From JACKCB01 sp964452775 (lineage in GTDB: Bacteria; Chloroflexota; Anaerolineae; Promineifilales; Promineifilaceae), in the NCBI GenBank assembly GCA_964452775.1, contig CAYVQP010000021.1:1-57038 (forward strand): a DNA stretch of 57,038 nt. The letters run 5' to 3'. Under the pieces are notes generated by a model, which saw nothing but the letters and a program-made list of their open reading frames with translations, searched no databases and was not told the DNA's origin. Shown here piece by piece: positions 50,294 through 57,038 of this stretch; the first letter of the stretch is position 1; each line of letters opens with the position of its first letter. Both the position numbers and the translations under genes were made by a program.

Positions 50294-52146
50294 CTCGTTT
50301 GCTCCTTTTCCATGATCGCCTCGACGACCCAGCGGGCGGTCAGGGGCATACCATCCAGGTAAGCGATCGACCGCAGTCTCATAGCCAGATCCGGCGAATC
50401 CAGCGTCAGGATGCTGTGCAATTGGCCGTCGCGATTCATTTCAATGACATATACTCGTTCATGGCGCTCGATGAAGCGGCGCACTTCGTCATGCGCCGGC
50501 AAAGCCCGCAGGCGCAGGAAATCGCTCTTGATCCCGGCGCTCGCCAGCCGGTAGCGAGCCTCTTCAATGGCCGGCAGCGTGGAACCGAAGGCGATGATGC
50601 CAAAGGCTGCATCGTCCACCTCTTCGATAACCGGCTCGGGCACCAGCCGGCGGGCGGTCTCGAACTTGCGCGTCAGCCGGTCCATATTCTGCGCCCAGAT
50701 TTGCGGATCTTCGCTGTAGCGAGCCTTCTCATCGTGGCCGGTGCCGCGCGCAAAATAAGCCGCCAGCGGATGCTCGTTACCCGGCAACGTGCGGTAGCCG
50801 ATGCCGTCGCCATCGAGGTCCTTGTAGCGGGCAAAACCATTCTGCGCCACGTCTTCCGCCGAGAGCACCTTGCCGCGCACGATTGGCTCCTGCGGATATT
50901 CGAAGGGAGGGGTCATCCAGGTGTTCATGCCCAGGTCCAGGTCACTGAGCACAAAGACCGGCGTCTGAAGTTGGGCGGCCAGGTTGAAGGAAGTGGTGCC
51001 GAAGTCAAAACATTCCGCCACGGTTCCCGGCAGCAGGATCACATTCTTCGTGTCACCGTGGCCCAGAAAGTAGACGAACAGCAGGTCGCCCTGCGATGTG
51101 CGCGTCGGCAGGCCCGTGCTGGGGCCGACGCGCTGAATGTCCCAGATGACCGCCGGGACTTCGGCGAAATAGCCCAGGCCGGCAAATTCTGCCATCAGCG
51201 AAATGCCTGGGCCGGAGGTGGCAGTCATAGCCCGCGCGCCGGCCCAGCCGGCGCCGATGAGCATACCGATGGCGGACAATTCGTCCTCCGCCTGCACCAC
51301 CACGCAGGTGTTCTCGCCTGTTTCCGGGTCGCGACGCAGGTCCATGTGGCCGTTTAGCGCATCCACCACACTCGTAGAAGGGGTGATCGGGTACCAGGCC
51401 ACCAGGCTCACGCCGCCGAAGAGAGCGCCCAGGGCCGCCGCTTCGTTGCCGGTGATCAACATCTGGTCGGTCACCATCGAATCGGCGATGCGCTCGACGC
51501 GATAATGCTCTTGTGGCTCCAGGTTTTCCGCACACCAATCGTAGGCCAGGCGGATCACATCCATGTTCGGGTCAACGATTCGGCGCCGGCCACGGAAGTG
51601 ATACATCAGCGCTTCATCAATGGCCTCCAGCTCGATGCCGCAAATCTGCGCCATCGCCCCGACATAGATCATGTTGGTGTAGCGGTCGCGAGATTTGCCC
51701 TTGGCCTCTACGGCCTGGAGGAAGTGTTGCACCGGGATGCCGTACATGGTGATATCGTCCCGCTGCGGCGTCCCTCGCCAGTCGGAATTGTAAATACACA
51801 CGCCGCCGGCCGGCAGGATCTGAATATCCCGGGCAATGGTCGCTTCGTTAAAGGCGATGAGCACCTCGGACGTCTCGCGCCGGGCGACATGTCCTTCATG
51901 ACTGACGCGGATATGGTACCAGGTTGGTAATCCCTGGATGTTGGAGGGGAAGATATTCTTCCCGTTAACCGGGATGCCCATCTTGAAGAGGGCCCGCAGT
52001 AAGATCAGATTGGAGGTCTGGCTGCCGGTCCCGTTCGGCGTTGCAACCACAAAGGCGAAGTCGTTGACAACGGACCGGCGACCGGCAGGCTGTTCAGGTG
52101 CAGGCTGCTCAAGAGCAGACAGCACCGGGGGTTTCATGATACCCAT
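50290..52146 (-). CDS. korA: 2-oxoacid:ferredoxin oxidoreductase, fused gamma-alpha subunit
   Basis: The 618-residue protein starts at ATG 52146 with AGGAG about twelve bases upstream. The N-terminal gamma domain (about 25-205) shows TPNGTGSQTSNLILLRAL and GKNIFPSNIQGLPTWY. The alpha part from about 225 contains GNEAAALGALFGGVSLVAWY, PITPSTSVVD, the large ATSGPGISLMAEFAGLGYFA, and RVGPSTGLPTRTSQGDLL. This gamma-alpha fusion is the common KorA/VorA form. Fully coupled with korB. A ferredoxin-linked enzyme beside an NAD-linked dehydrogenase suggests metabolic flexibility. Confidence 0.93.
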   Translation of the reverse strand: MGIMKPPVLSALEQPAPEQPAGRRSVVNDFAFVVATPNGTGSQTSNLILLRALFKMGIPVNGKNIFPSNIQGLPTWYHIRVSHEGHVARRETSEVLIAFNEATIARDIQILPAGGVCIYNSDWRGTPQRDDITMYGIPVQHFLQAVEAKGKSRDRYTNMIYVGAMAQICGIELEAIDEALMYHFRGRRRIVDPNMDVIRLAYDWCAENLEPQEHYRVERIADSMVTDQMLITGNEAAALGALFGGVSLVAWYPITPSTSVVDALNGHMDLRRDPETGENTCVVVQAEDELSAIGMLIGAGWAGARAMTATSGPGISLMAEFAGLGYFAEVPAVIWDIQRVGPSTGLPTRTSQGDLLFVYFLGHGDTKNVILLPGTVAECFDFGTTSFNLAAQLQTPVFVLSDLDLGMNTWMTPPFEYPQEPIVRGKVLSAEDVAQNGFARYKDLDGDGIGYRTLPGNEHPLAAYFARGTGHDEKARYSEDPQIWAQNMDRLTRKFETARRLVPEPVIEEVDDAAFGIIAFGSTLPAIEEARYRLASAGIKSDFLRLRALPAHDEVRRFIERHERVYVIEMNRDGQLHSILTLDSPDLAMRLRSIAYLDGMPLTARWVVEAIMEKEQTR

Positions 52147-52197
52147 AATTATTTATTCTCCTGACGTTTAGTGGTTCTCTCGCTAACTTAGGACAAA

Positions 52198-52260
52198 AAC
52201 CCCGCAGGTCTTTCACGGGTCTACCGCCGAGGGAGCATGCACAGCAAGACCTGCGGGGTT
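52198..52260. repeat. Dispersed palindrome, perfect copy
   Basis: AACCCCGCAGGTCTT (52198-52212) and AAGACCTGCGGGGTT (52246-52260) are perfect arms. The left flank (52168-52197) is the inverse complement of the flank seen at 20-50, and the right flank TTTAGCGAGAGGACCATTTA (52271-52290) matches 32-51. Together with the next copy it fills most of 52147-52447. Confidence 0.85.
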
Positions 52261-52313
52261 TCCGTAAAGATTTAGCGAGAGGACCATTTAGTGGTGCATG
52301 CGCAAGATTCGTA

Positions 52314-52361
52314 ACACCCCGTAGGTCTCAAGTAAGTTCTCGCTTGAGACCTACGGGGTGT
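52314..52361. repeat. Dispersed palindrome, longest perfect arms
   Basis: ACACCCCGTAGGTCTCAAG (52314-52332) pairs perfectly (19 bp) with CTTGAGACCTACGGGGTGT (52343-52361), loop 10 nt. Inverted flanks containing CGCAA (52301-52305) and TTGCG (52372-52376) extend the symmetry. Confidence 0.85.
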
Positions 52362-52447
52362 TTCAGCTGGTTTGCGAATGAGCCATTTCGTAAGTGGATC
52401 ACGCCCTGAGGTATTTGTGGGCAGATTCAGGTAGCTAAATGAAATCT

Positions 52448-53152
52448 CTAAACTGCTTCCGGCGCTACACTAGTGGCGAGACCTGTCAGGTAGGCGACAA
52501 CGCCTTTCTGCATGCCGTCCGGGGTAGCATCGAATGGAATACCGTTGATTATGAGTTCGCGTTCATCCGCTGCTGCCGCAATAGAGATGTTGCGCGGGCC
52601 GCCGGTGGTGTACCAGGAAAGATCAACTCGCCCCGGCTCTTCGCGAATATCCCCATATTGCAGGAGTACATACTGGTTCACCTCTTCCAAATGGTGGCGC
52701 GCTTCCACTTCAGCCAGCAAGCCGGCGACGGCTGAAGCCTCGCCAATAGCGCGATCAGGAATGACCCATTCATCCGGTGTTTCGGATACCGCCTGGGCGA
52801 AATCCGGTTCCAGCGGCCGGCTTTCCGCGGAAAACAACCTGGCCAGCACGGGCGTGGGGGCAGCAGCTGGCGTTGTTACGACTGCGGGCGGCGGGACCGA
52901 CGCCTCACTCGTCTCTTCGCTGCTCTCTTCTGTCGCTGTTACCGCCGGCTGAACTGCAGCGATCTCACCCGCGGCGGACTTCGATCTGCGCCGCGCCCTG
53001 ACCAGCATGAACAGCGCGACCGCCAGACCGGCGGCGAGCAGAACAAACAAGCCGAGCAAGATGGCTATGCCGGCGGGACCAAGTTCGCCAAATTGAGGGA
53101 TGATCTGGGCCGGCCAGGGATGCGCCGGCTGACTCCAACTATTCAACAACAT
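52448..53152 (-). CDS. Membrane-anchored protein of unknown function
   Basis: The 234-residue protein has a short N-terminal external segment, one transmembrane helix (about 27-51), and a basic stop-transfer RARRRSKS. An Ala/Thr/Pro-rich linker follows (about 60-105), then a C-terminal domain (about 115-225) with EASAVAGLLAEVEARHHLEE and RVDLSWYTTGGPRNISIAAA. The domain is not recognised. Divergent from the BNR-propeller gene. Confidence 0.55.
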   Translation of the reverse strand: MLLNSWSQPAHPWPAQIIPQFGELGPAGIAILLGLFVLLAAGLAVALFMLVRARRRSKSAAGEIAAVQPAVTATEESSEETSEASVPPPAVVTTPAAAPTPVLARLFSAESRPLEPDFAQAVSETPDEWVIPDRAIGEASAVAGLLAEVEARHHLEEVNQYVLLQYGDIREEPGRVDLSWYTTGGPRNISIAAAADERELIINGIPFDATPDGMQKGVVAYLTGLATSVAPEAV

Positions 53153-53299
53153 GCACTACAACCTGCAAAGAGGCAATAGGGCGGTGACTGCTCGAATGAT
53201 GGTCACTTCCGCGAAGTTAAAATCACAGTAGAAACTCAATTCTACTACGAGAGAACAGCGATAGCAATCTGTGCGCCGCAAAATTGAGTTCTCTAACGA

Positions 53300-53328
53300 T
53301 TGACCAAATAGAATATACGTTCTATAAT
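53300..53328 (+). promoter_or_regulatory. Promoter of the BNR/MoaD unit
   Basis: TTGACC (53300-53305), a 17-base spacer and TATAAT (53323-53328) lie 66 bases before the BNR start. Upstream, AACTCAATT (53233-53241) and AATTGAGTT (53282-53290) form an inverted repeat that could be an operator. Confidence 0.65.
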
Positions 53329-53394
53329 GTGATTCGTACGGCTCTTCTGTAGGAAAGCACCGCTACACATCCAGACTGATACAAAGGAGTGAAC

Positions 53395-54510
53395 ATGAGC
53401 AGCGTAAGGGTCCTGGTTGGCACGCGCAAAGGCGCATTTATCCTGGAATCCGACGGCAAACGCGAGAAATGGGTGGTCAATGGGCCTCATTTCGGCGGCC
53501 TGGAGATTTATCACATGAAAGGCTCCCCGTTAGACCCGAATCGGTTGTACGCCTCACAGGTCAGCGATTGGTTTGGGCAGGTGATTCAGCGATCTGACGA
53601 CGGGGGGAAGACATGGGCGCCCGTGGGGAATGAATTCGTGTATGCCGGCAAGACCGGCACCCATCTATGGTATGACGACACGCCCCACCCATGGGAGTTC
53701 AAGCGGGTGTGGCACCTGGAACCATCCCTCGCCGAATTGGATACCGTCTATGCCGGGGTAGAAGACGCCGCCATCTTTCGCTCGACGGACGGCGGGCAGA
53801 CGTGGCAGGAGTTGCCCGGCTTGCGCGGTCACGGCACAGGATCTGATTGGATGCCGGGTGCGGGCGGCATGGGCCTGCACACCATCCTGCTCGATCCAGG
53901 CAACCCCGGCCGCATCTTCGGAGCTATTTCAGCAGCGGGCGCATTCCGCAGCGATGACGCCGGCGAAAGCTGGCGTCCAATCAATCGCGGCTTACATTCT
54001 GAATACATCCCGGACCCGGAGGCCGAGGTCGGCCATTGCGTACACCGCATTGCCCTGCATCCCTCGCAGCCGGATGTGCTGTTCATGCAGAAGCATTGGG
54101 ATGTGATGCGCAGCGACAACGGCGGCGAGTCCTGGTACGAGATCAGCGGCAACCTGCCCAGCGATTTCGGCTTCGTAATTGACGTGCACGCGCACGAGCC
54201 GGAGACGGTGTATGTGGTGCCCATCAAGAGCGACTCAGAGCATTATCCGCCGGAGGGGAAGCTGCGCGTTTACCGTAGCCGCAGCGGCGGGAACGAGTGG
54301 GAAGCGCTGACCGCCGGCCTGCCGCAGCGCGATTGCTATGTCAACGTGTTGCGGGATGCGATGGCGGTAGATTCGCTCGATCCCTGCGGGGTGTACTTCG
54401 GCACCACCGGCGGTCAGGTGTACGCCTCGAACAACGCCGGCGATAGCTGGTCCGCCATAGTTTACAATCTGCCGGCGGTGTTGTCGGTGGAAGTGCAGAC
54501 GCTGCCATGA
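53395..54510 (+). CDS. BNR/sialidase-like propeller protein
   Basis: The 371-residue protein starts at ATG 53395 with AAAGGAG five bases upstream. No signal peptide is visible, so it is cytoplasmic. Asp-box (BNR) repeats recur: RSDDGGKTWAPV, RSTDGGQTWQEL, RSDDAGESWRPI, RSDNGGESWYEI and ASNNAGDSWSAI, giving a beta-propeller. Sialidase catalytic residues (RIP motif, Tyr) are not identified, so a glycosidase role is doubtful. Translationally coupled by ATGA to a MoaD-like gene, which suggests a partner function. Confidence 0.75.
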   Translation: MSSVRVLVGTRKGAFILESDGKREKWVVNGPHFGGLEIYHMKGSPLDPNRLYASQVSDWFGQVIQRSDDGGKTWAPVGNEFVYAGKTGTHLWYDDTPHPWEFKRVWHLEPSLAELDTVYAGVEDAAIFRSTDGGQTWQELPGLRGHGTGSDWMPGAGGMGLHTILLDPGNPGRIFGAISAAGAFRSDDAGESWRPINRGLHSEYIPDPEAEVGHCVHRIALHPSQPDVLFMQKHWDVMRSDNGGESWYEISGNLPSDFGFVIDVHAHEPETVYVVPIKSDSEHYPPEGKLRVYRSRSGGNEWEALTAGLPQRDCYVNVLRDAMAVDSLDPCGVYFGTTGGQVYASNNAGDSWSAIVYNLPAVLSVEVQTLP

Positions 54511-54803
54511 TCCGGGTGGCTATCCCACACCACCTGCGGAACCTGGCGGGCGTGGGCGCAGAAGTGCAGCTGGAAGTTGAAGGGCCGGTCACGCAGCGCA
54601 CCGTTCTGGACGCGCTGGAGGCGCGCTACCCGATGCTGCGGGGCACGATCCGCGATCACGTCACGAAAGAGCGCCGGCCCTTCCTACGCTTCTTTGCCTG
54701 CCGGGAAGACCTGTCGCTTGAGTCGCCGGATGCGCTCCTGCCGGAGGCAGTGGCATCGGGCAGCGAACCGTTTCGGATCCTTGGGGCCATTGCCGGCGGC
54801 TGA
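54507..54803 (+). CDS. MoaD/ThiS-like ubiquitin-fold protein
   Basis: The 98-residue protein starts at an ATG overlapping the propeller stop. The pattern is that of a beta-grasp sulfur carrier: VAIPHHLRNLAG, EVEGPVTQRTVLDALEARYP, then a C-terminal strand and a terminal Gly-Gly (AIAGG at the very end). The exposed diglycine is the site adenylated and thiocarboxylated by MoeB/ThiF-type enzymes. No molybdopterin or thiazole genes are nearby, so the recipient pathway is unknown; pairing with a propeller protein is notable. Confidence 0.75.
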   Translation: MIRVAIPHHLRNLAGVGAEVQLEVEGPVTQRTVLDALEARYPMLRGTIRDHVTKERRPFLRFFACREDLSLESPDALLPEAVASGSEPFRILGAIAGG

Positions 54804-54828
54804 TACCCATAAGTGAGGATGCACAGCG

Positions 54829-55209
54829 ATGTCTTGTATGCCTGACAATTACGGCACGGTATCGCCCTATCTAATTGTGGATGGGGCCAGTGGTACGATT
54901 GACTTTCTGGTACAGGTGTTTGGTGCGGTTGAATTGCACCGCTATCCCGGCCCGGATGGGAGGCTCATGCACGCCGACGTGCGTATTAATGACTCAGTCG
55001 TGATGCTGGCGGATGGCGTGGAGCAATGGCCTTCCCAGCCGGCGCACGTGCATGTCTATGTGCCGGACGTGGATGCCGCATATCAGCGAGCGCTTGCCGC
55101 CGGGGCAACCTCTATTCAGGAGCCGGTTAAGAAAGATGATCAGGATAAGCGCGGCGGAGTAAAGGATTCTGGCGGCACGACGTGGTGGATAGCCACCCGG
55201 GTGGCGTAG
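54829..55209 (+). CDS. VOC/PhnB-like glyoxalase-fold protein
   Basis: The 126-residue protein starts at ATG 54829 with GAGG about eleven bases upstream. VSPYLIVDGASGTIDFLVQV, HADVRINDSVVMLAD and VHVYVPDVDAAYQRALAAGA followed by GGVKDSGGTTWWIATRV are the PhnB-type VOC pattern. Activity is not predictable; members include isomerases and resistance proteins. Third in line after the propeller and MoaD-like genes, 25 bases downstream. Confidence 0.85.
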   Translation: MSCMPDNYGTVSPYLIVDGASGTIDFLVQVFGAVELHRYPGPDGRLMHADVRINDSVVMLADGVEQWPSQPAHVHVYVPDVDAAYQRALAAGATSIQEPVKKDDQDKRGGVKDSGGTTWWIATRVA

Positions 55210-55229
55210 GCTGTCAGCGCGGCACTACT

Positions 55230-55280
55230 GAGCCTGGCCAATTGTTGCGGCCGTTGTTGCCGGAATAATTGGTCAGGCTC
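55230..55280. terminator. Hairpin between convergent genes
   Basis: GAGCCTGGCCAATT (55230-55243) pairs with AATTGGTCAGGCTC (55267-55280), one G-T mismatch, loop 23 nt. It separates the VOC gene (plus) from the acetyltransferase (minus), so it probably terminates both. Confidence 0.6.
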
Positions 55281-55282
55281 GT

Positions 55283-55810
55283 TTATGCCCCCGGCTCTGA
55301 GGCACAGACCGGCTGGCTGGCATATACAAGGATATAAGCGGGCGGCTTCCCCGGCATGCTCAGCTCACGGTCATGCACAAAGCCCAGCCGCTGGTAGAGG
55401 GCCAGTGCGCGCACATTCTGCTGTAGGACGCCGATCTCAATGTCGCCGATTTTCAGCTCAGCGGCGATGTTGAGCATGAGTGTGATCAAGGCTGTCCCCA
55501 ACCCCTGATTGCGCCAGGCGGGAGAGACCATAAGGTCCGCGATCTCCAGGTAGCCGTCATAGGAAACCAGTTTGCCGCCGGCTATAACCCTGCCGCCGGT
55601 GTCAGCCACCAGATACAACAGTTTACCCGCTGATTGCCGGTATAGACTGGAGTCGAAACGCTTTGTAAATTGCGTCCATTCCAGGTTGCGGTAGCAGGAA
55701 GCGTAGAAAGACGCGGCGTCACCAGGCCGGGCAAGCCGGATTGTCGCGCCCGTGGCCTTATGCGGCTGGGGTTCCAGTTGATACTGGCTGAATGAATACT
55801 GCCCGCTCAT
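55283..55810 (-). CDS. GNAT-family N-acetyltransferase
   Basis: The 175-residue protein starts at ATG 55810, whose ATGA overlaps the stop of the sugar-isomerase-like gene; a longer frame to 55861 lies inside that gene and is excluded. The acetyl-CoA loop is WRNQGLGTALITLML (motif A, R/Q-x-x-G-x-G/A), followed by IEIGVLQQNVRALALYQRLGF (motif B). The acceptor is unknown. Coupled translation ties it to the upstream gene. Confidence 0.88.
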   Translation of the reverse strand: MSGQYSFSQYQLEPQPHKATGATIRLARPGDAASFYASCYRNLEWTQFTKRFDSSLYRQSAGKLLYLVADTGGRVIAGGKLVSYDGYLEIADLMVSPAWRNQGLGTALITLMLNIAAELKIGDIEIGVLQQNVRALALYQRLGFVHDRELSMPGKPPAYILVYASQPVCASEPGA

Positions 55811-56586
55811 GCCGGGTCGCTCAGGTTGAAGTAACTCAGGCTGGCTGTGATACTTTCCCAACTGCTCATTTCGAGAGTCATTAATGGAGCGAGGGGCAAC
55901 GTACGTAAAGCCGCCAGCGCCAACTCATAGTCTATTACGCCCCTGTTGAGCGGCCAATGCAGGTCAAGCTCGCCATCGTTATTGTTCATATGGCAGCAGT
56001 AGATATATGGCCCGAGAACCCGCAGCCACTCTGAAAGGGCGTGGCTAGAGTGTAGGGCCACATGGGCAATATCCAAACATACCTTGAAGTTATCGCGCTC
56101 TACCGCTTGCATGATCTCCGCCAGCAACTGCGGATCGTCCGCCCAGACGTTCTCCATCAGGATGATCTGATCATGCGCGGCGGCTTCTTCAGTAAATTGG
56201 ATCCAGAAGTCAATTTGCCGCTCCAGCCAGCCATGCCGGTAATTGGGCAAACGCAGCCCGCCCAGATAATTGGCGTGAAAGATCACGTAACGCGCTTGCA
56301 CTTGTTCGGCGATTTCCAGACTCTGTCGAAAGCGCCGGCGGGTCACAGCGATAATCTCGGGGTCCAGGCTGGCGGGCATCAGGTCATAAAACGCGCCATG
56401 TAAACCAATCGGGCCGGCGAAGCCCTTGAGTTGCCGCTTGTAAGCGCTGATCGTCTCTTCCAACGACCCCGTAAGAATAGACGGTTCGCTGAAAATGTGT
56501 AGTTCCAGGCCGCAACGCAGCGCTTCCGCTCGCCGGCGATAGTCGCGCAGATCTTTGGAGTAGACGGCAAAGAGCAACTGATCCAT
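55807..56586 (-). CDS. Sugar phosphate isomerase/epimerase-like TIM barrel
   Basis: The 259-residue protein starts at ATG 56586 with GAGGGG upstream. The AP-endonuclease-2/xylose-isomerase pattern is seen: LELHIFSEP, IGLHGAFYDL, YVIFHANYLGG, ILMENVWADDP, KVCLDIAHVAL and IYCCHMNNNDG, with Glu, Asp and His at metal positions. A sugar or inositol isomerase/epimerase is likely; the substrate is not predictable. An upstream hairpin with a U-tract lies in its leader. Confidence 0.8.
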   Translation of the reverse strand: MDQLLFAVYSKDLRDYRRRAEALRCGLELHIFSEPSILTGSLEETISAYKRQLKGFAGPIGLHGAFYDLMPASLDPEIIAVTRRRFRQSLEIAEQVQARYVIFHANYLGGLRLPNYRHGWLERQIDFWIQFTEEAAAHDQIILMENVWADDPQLLAEIMQAVERDNFKVCLDIAHVALHSSHALSEWLRVLGPYIYCCHMNNNDGELDLHWPLNRGVIDYELALAALRTLPLAPLMTLEMSSWESITASLSYFNLSDPA

Positions 56587-56610
56587 ATGGGAGTTGCCCC
56601 TCGTTAACAC

Positions 56611-56635
56611 AAAAAGCCTTGCGTCATGCAAGGCT
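56611..56635 (-). terminator. Leader hairpin with U-tract
   Basis: On the minus strand AGCCTTGC (56635-56628) pairs with GCAAGGCT (56622-56615) around ATGAC, followed by TTTTT. It sits 25 bases before the isomerase-like gene, so it is an attenuator or the end of a short upstream RNA. Confidence 0.65.
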
Positions 56636-56740
56636 CTCTGTGGGAAGAGGAGAAAAAAGGAGGGAATTGGTTATCAATTAAAGATTACGAGAGGATTTTA
56701 GCCGTTGCCGGCTGCCTGCAACAGGTAACTTCGATACACT

Positions 56741-56766
56741 GAAAATGTAAAATAGTTTACATTTTC
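56741..56766. promoter_or_regulatory. Perfect AT-rich palindrome, possible operator
   Basis: GAAAATGTAAA (56741-56751), loop ATAG, TTTACATTTTC (56756-56766): 11-bp perfect arms. The GTAAA-n4-TTTAC core resembles a TetR/LacI-type operator. It lies about 155 bases upstream of the isomerase-like gene; a weak -10 (TAAAAT) is at 56700-56695 on that strand. No other gene is seen in 56587-57038. Confidence 0.5.
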
Positions 56767-56909
56767 CGCCGATCGATAGGCCGGCGGGATGTCCCTTGCC
56801 CCCGATCACGCGCCGGTTGGAGGCGGTTTCGGGAAGCCGGATTTATGCTAAGATAACGGGGTATTGCTTTTCAGATGCTGCGGCGAAGCGGCATGCCTAT
56901 CTGCAGAAT

Positions 56910-56972
56910 AACCCCGTAGGTCTCAAAAGCGATTGCTCCGGAGACCAGGATGTCAAATAGACCTACGGGGTT
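56910..56972. repeat. Dispersed palindrome copy
   Basis: AACCCCGTAGGTCT (56910-56923) and AGACCTACGGGGTT (56959-56972) are perfect arms. The loop contains CCGGAGACCAGGATGTCAAA, shared with the next copy. Confidence 0.85.
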
Positions 56973-56982
56973 TGTAAACTGA

Positions 56983-57038
56983 AAAACCCCGTAGGTCTCA
57001 AGGGTAAACTCACCGGAGACCAGGACGTAAAGAAGACC
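56983..57038. repeat. Dispersed palindrome, cut by window end
   Basis: The left arm AACCCCGTAGGTCTC starts near 56985. The loop CCGGAGACCAGGACGTAAAG is nearly the same as in the preceding copy, and the right arm begins GAAGACC at the window edge. Two tandem copies in 130 bases imply local duplication. Confidence 0.75.

Noticed and set aside
53395..54510. Active sialidase
   Set aside because: Asp-boxes are present, but no RIP motif or catalytic triad is visible and there is no signal peptide.

Overview
The window looks like a GC-rich, free-living Chloroflexota (Anaerolineae/Ardenticatenia-like) chromosome. This is inferred from the gene set: fused E1 dehydrogenase, two-gene 2-oxoacid:ferredoxin oxidoreductase, DUF1385 membrane protein, Kelch/BNR secreted proteins, TP-rich linkers, and an isoleucine-type T-box leader. 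No rRNA is present. There is one tRNA, tRNA-Val(GAC). Two runs of exactly 100 N (45127-45226 and 47199-47298) are scaffold gaps.

Layout. 1-7271: a lipoprotein, then a 2-oxoacid dehydrogenase complex (fused E1, E2, and E3 after an opposite-strand SH3 membrane protein). 7272-7345: tRNA-Val. 7417-12403: three overlapping genes, two SPFH-like membrane proteins and a tandem LexA/S24-fold protein, followed by a PfkB kinase. 13470-20188 (minus): a DUF4258/DUF2283 pair, malate dehydrogenase, a TPR protein with a cyclin/TFIIB-like tail, DUF1385, a broken antitoxin, a glycosidase-like lipoprotein, an M24 peptidase and an orphan biotin carrier. 20485-27534: HemW, FolD, a small membrane protein, a CheY-like regulator, and a regulator/GcvT-like/FAD-oxidoreductase/metallo-hydrolase operon. 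27676-33234: a short HicB-type protein, then a consensus promoter and T-box leader driving AlaX, an unknown protein and IleRS. 33280-40991: a secreted Kelch protein, SbcD-SbcC, a PD-(D/E)XK-like protein and a TetR regulator. 41026-47057 (minus): SpoU methyltransferase, Lon, a gapped FolC, PdxT and PdxS. 47069-47554: a 55-bp tandem array that supplies the pdxS ribosome-binding site. 47696-52146 (minus): methyltransferase, a cysteine-free uracil-DNA glycosylase, KorB and KorA. 52448-56586: a membrane-anchored unknown, a BNR-propeller protein coupled to a MoaD-like protein, a VOC protein, a GNAT acetyltransferase and a sugar-isomerase-like protein.

How it fits together. Central carbon metabolism is well represented: NAD-linked and ferredoxin-linked 2-oxoacid oxidation, malate dehydrogenase, and one-carbon/folate genes (FolD, FolC, GcvT-like). 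PLP synthesis (PdxST), heme-related HemW, tRNA charging and editing, and DNA repair (SbcCD, UDG) are also present. Between genes lies a family of palindromes with arms like ACCCCGYAGGTCTC. Some copies share longer flanks, so they look like a dispersed miniature element rather than independent terminators.

Best candidates for something undescribed: the SPFH/SPFH/tandem-S24 operon, the BNR-propeller/MoaD coupled pair, the PD-(D/E)XK-like protein next to SbcCD, the array-derived pdxS leader, and the dispersed palindrome family. All functional statements come from motif reading; no search was run.
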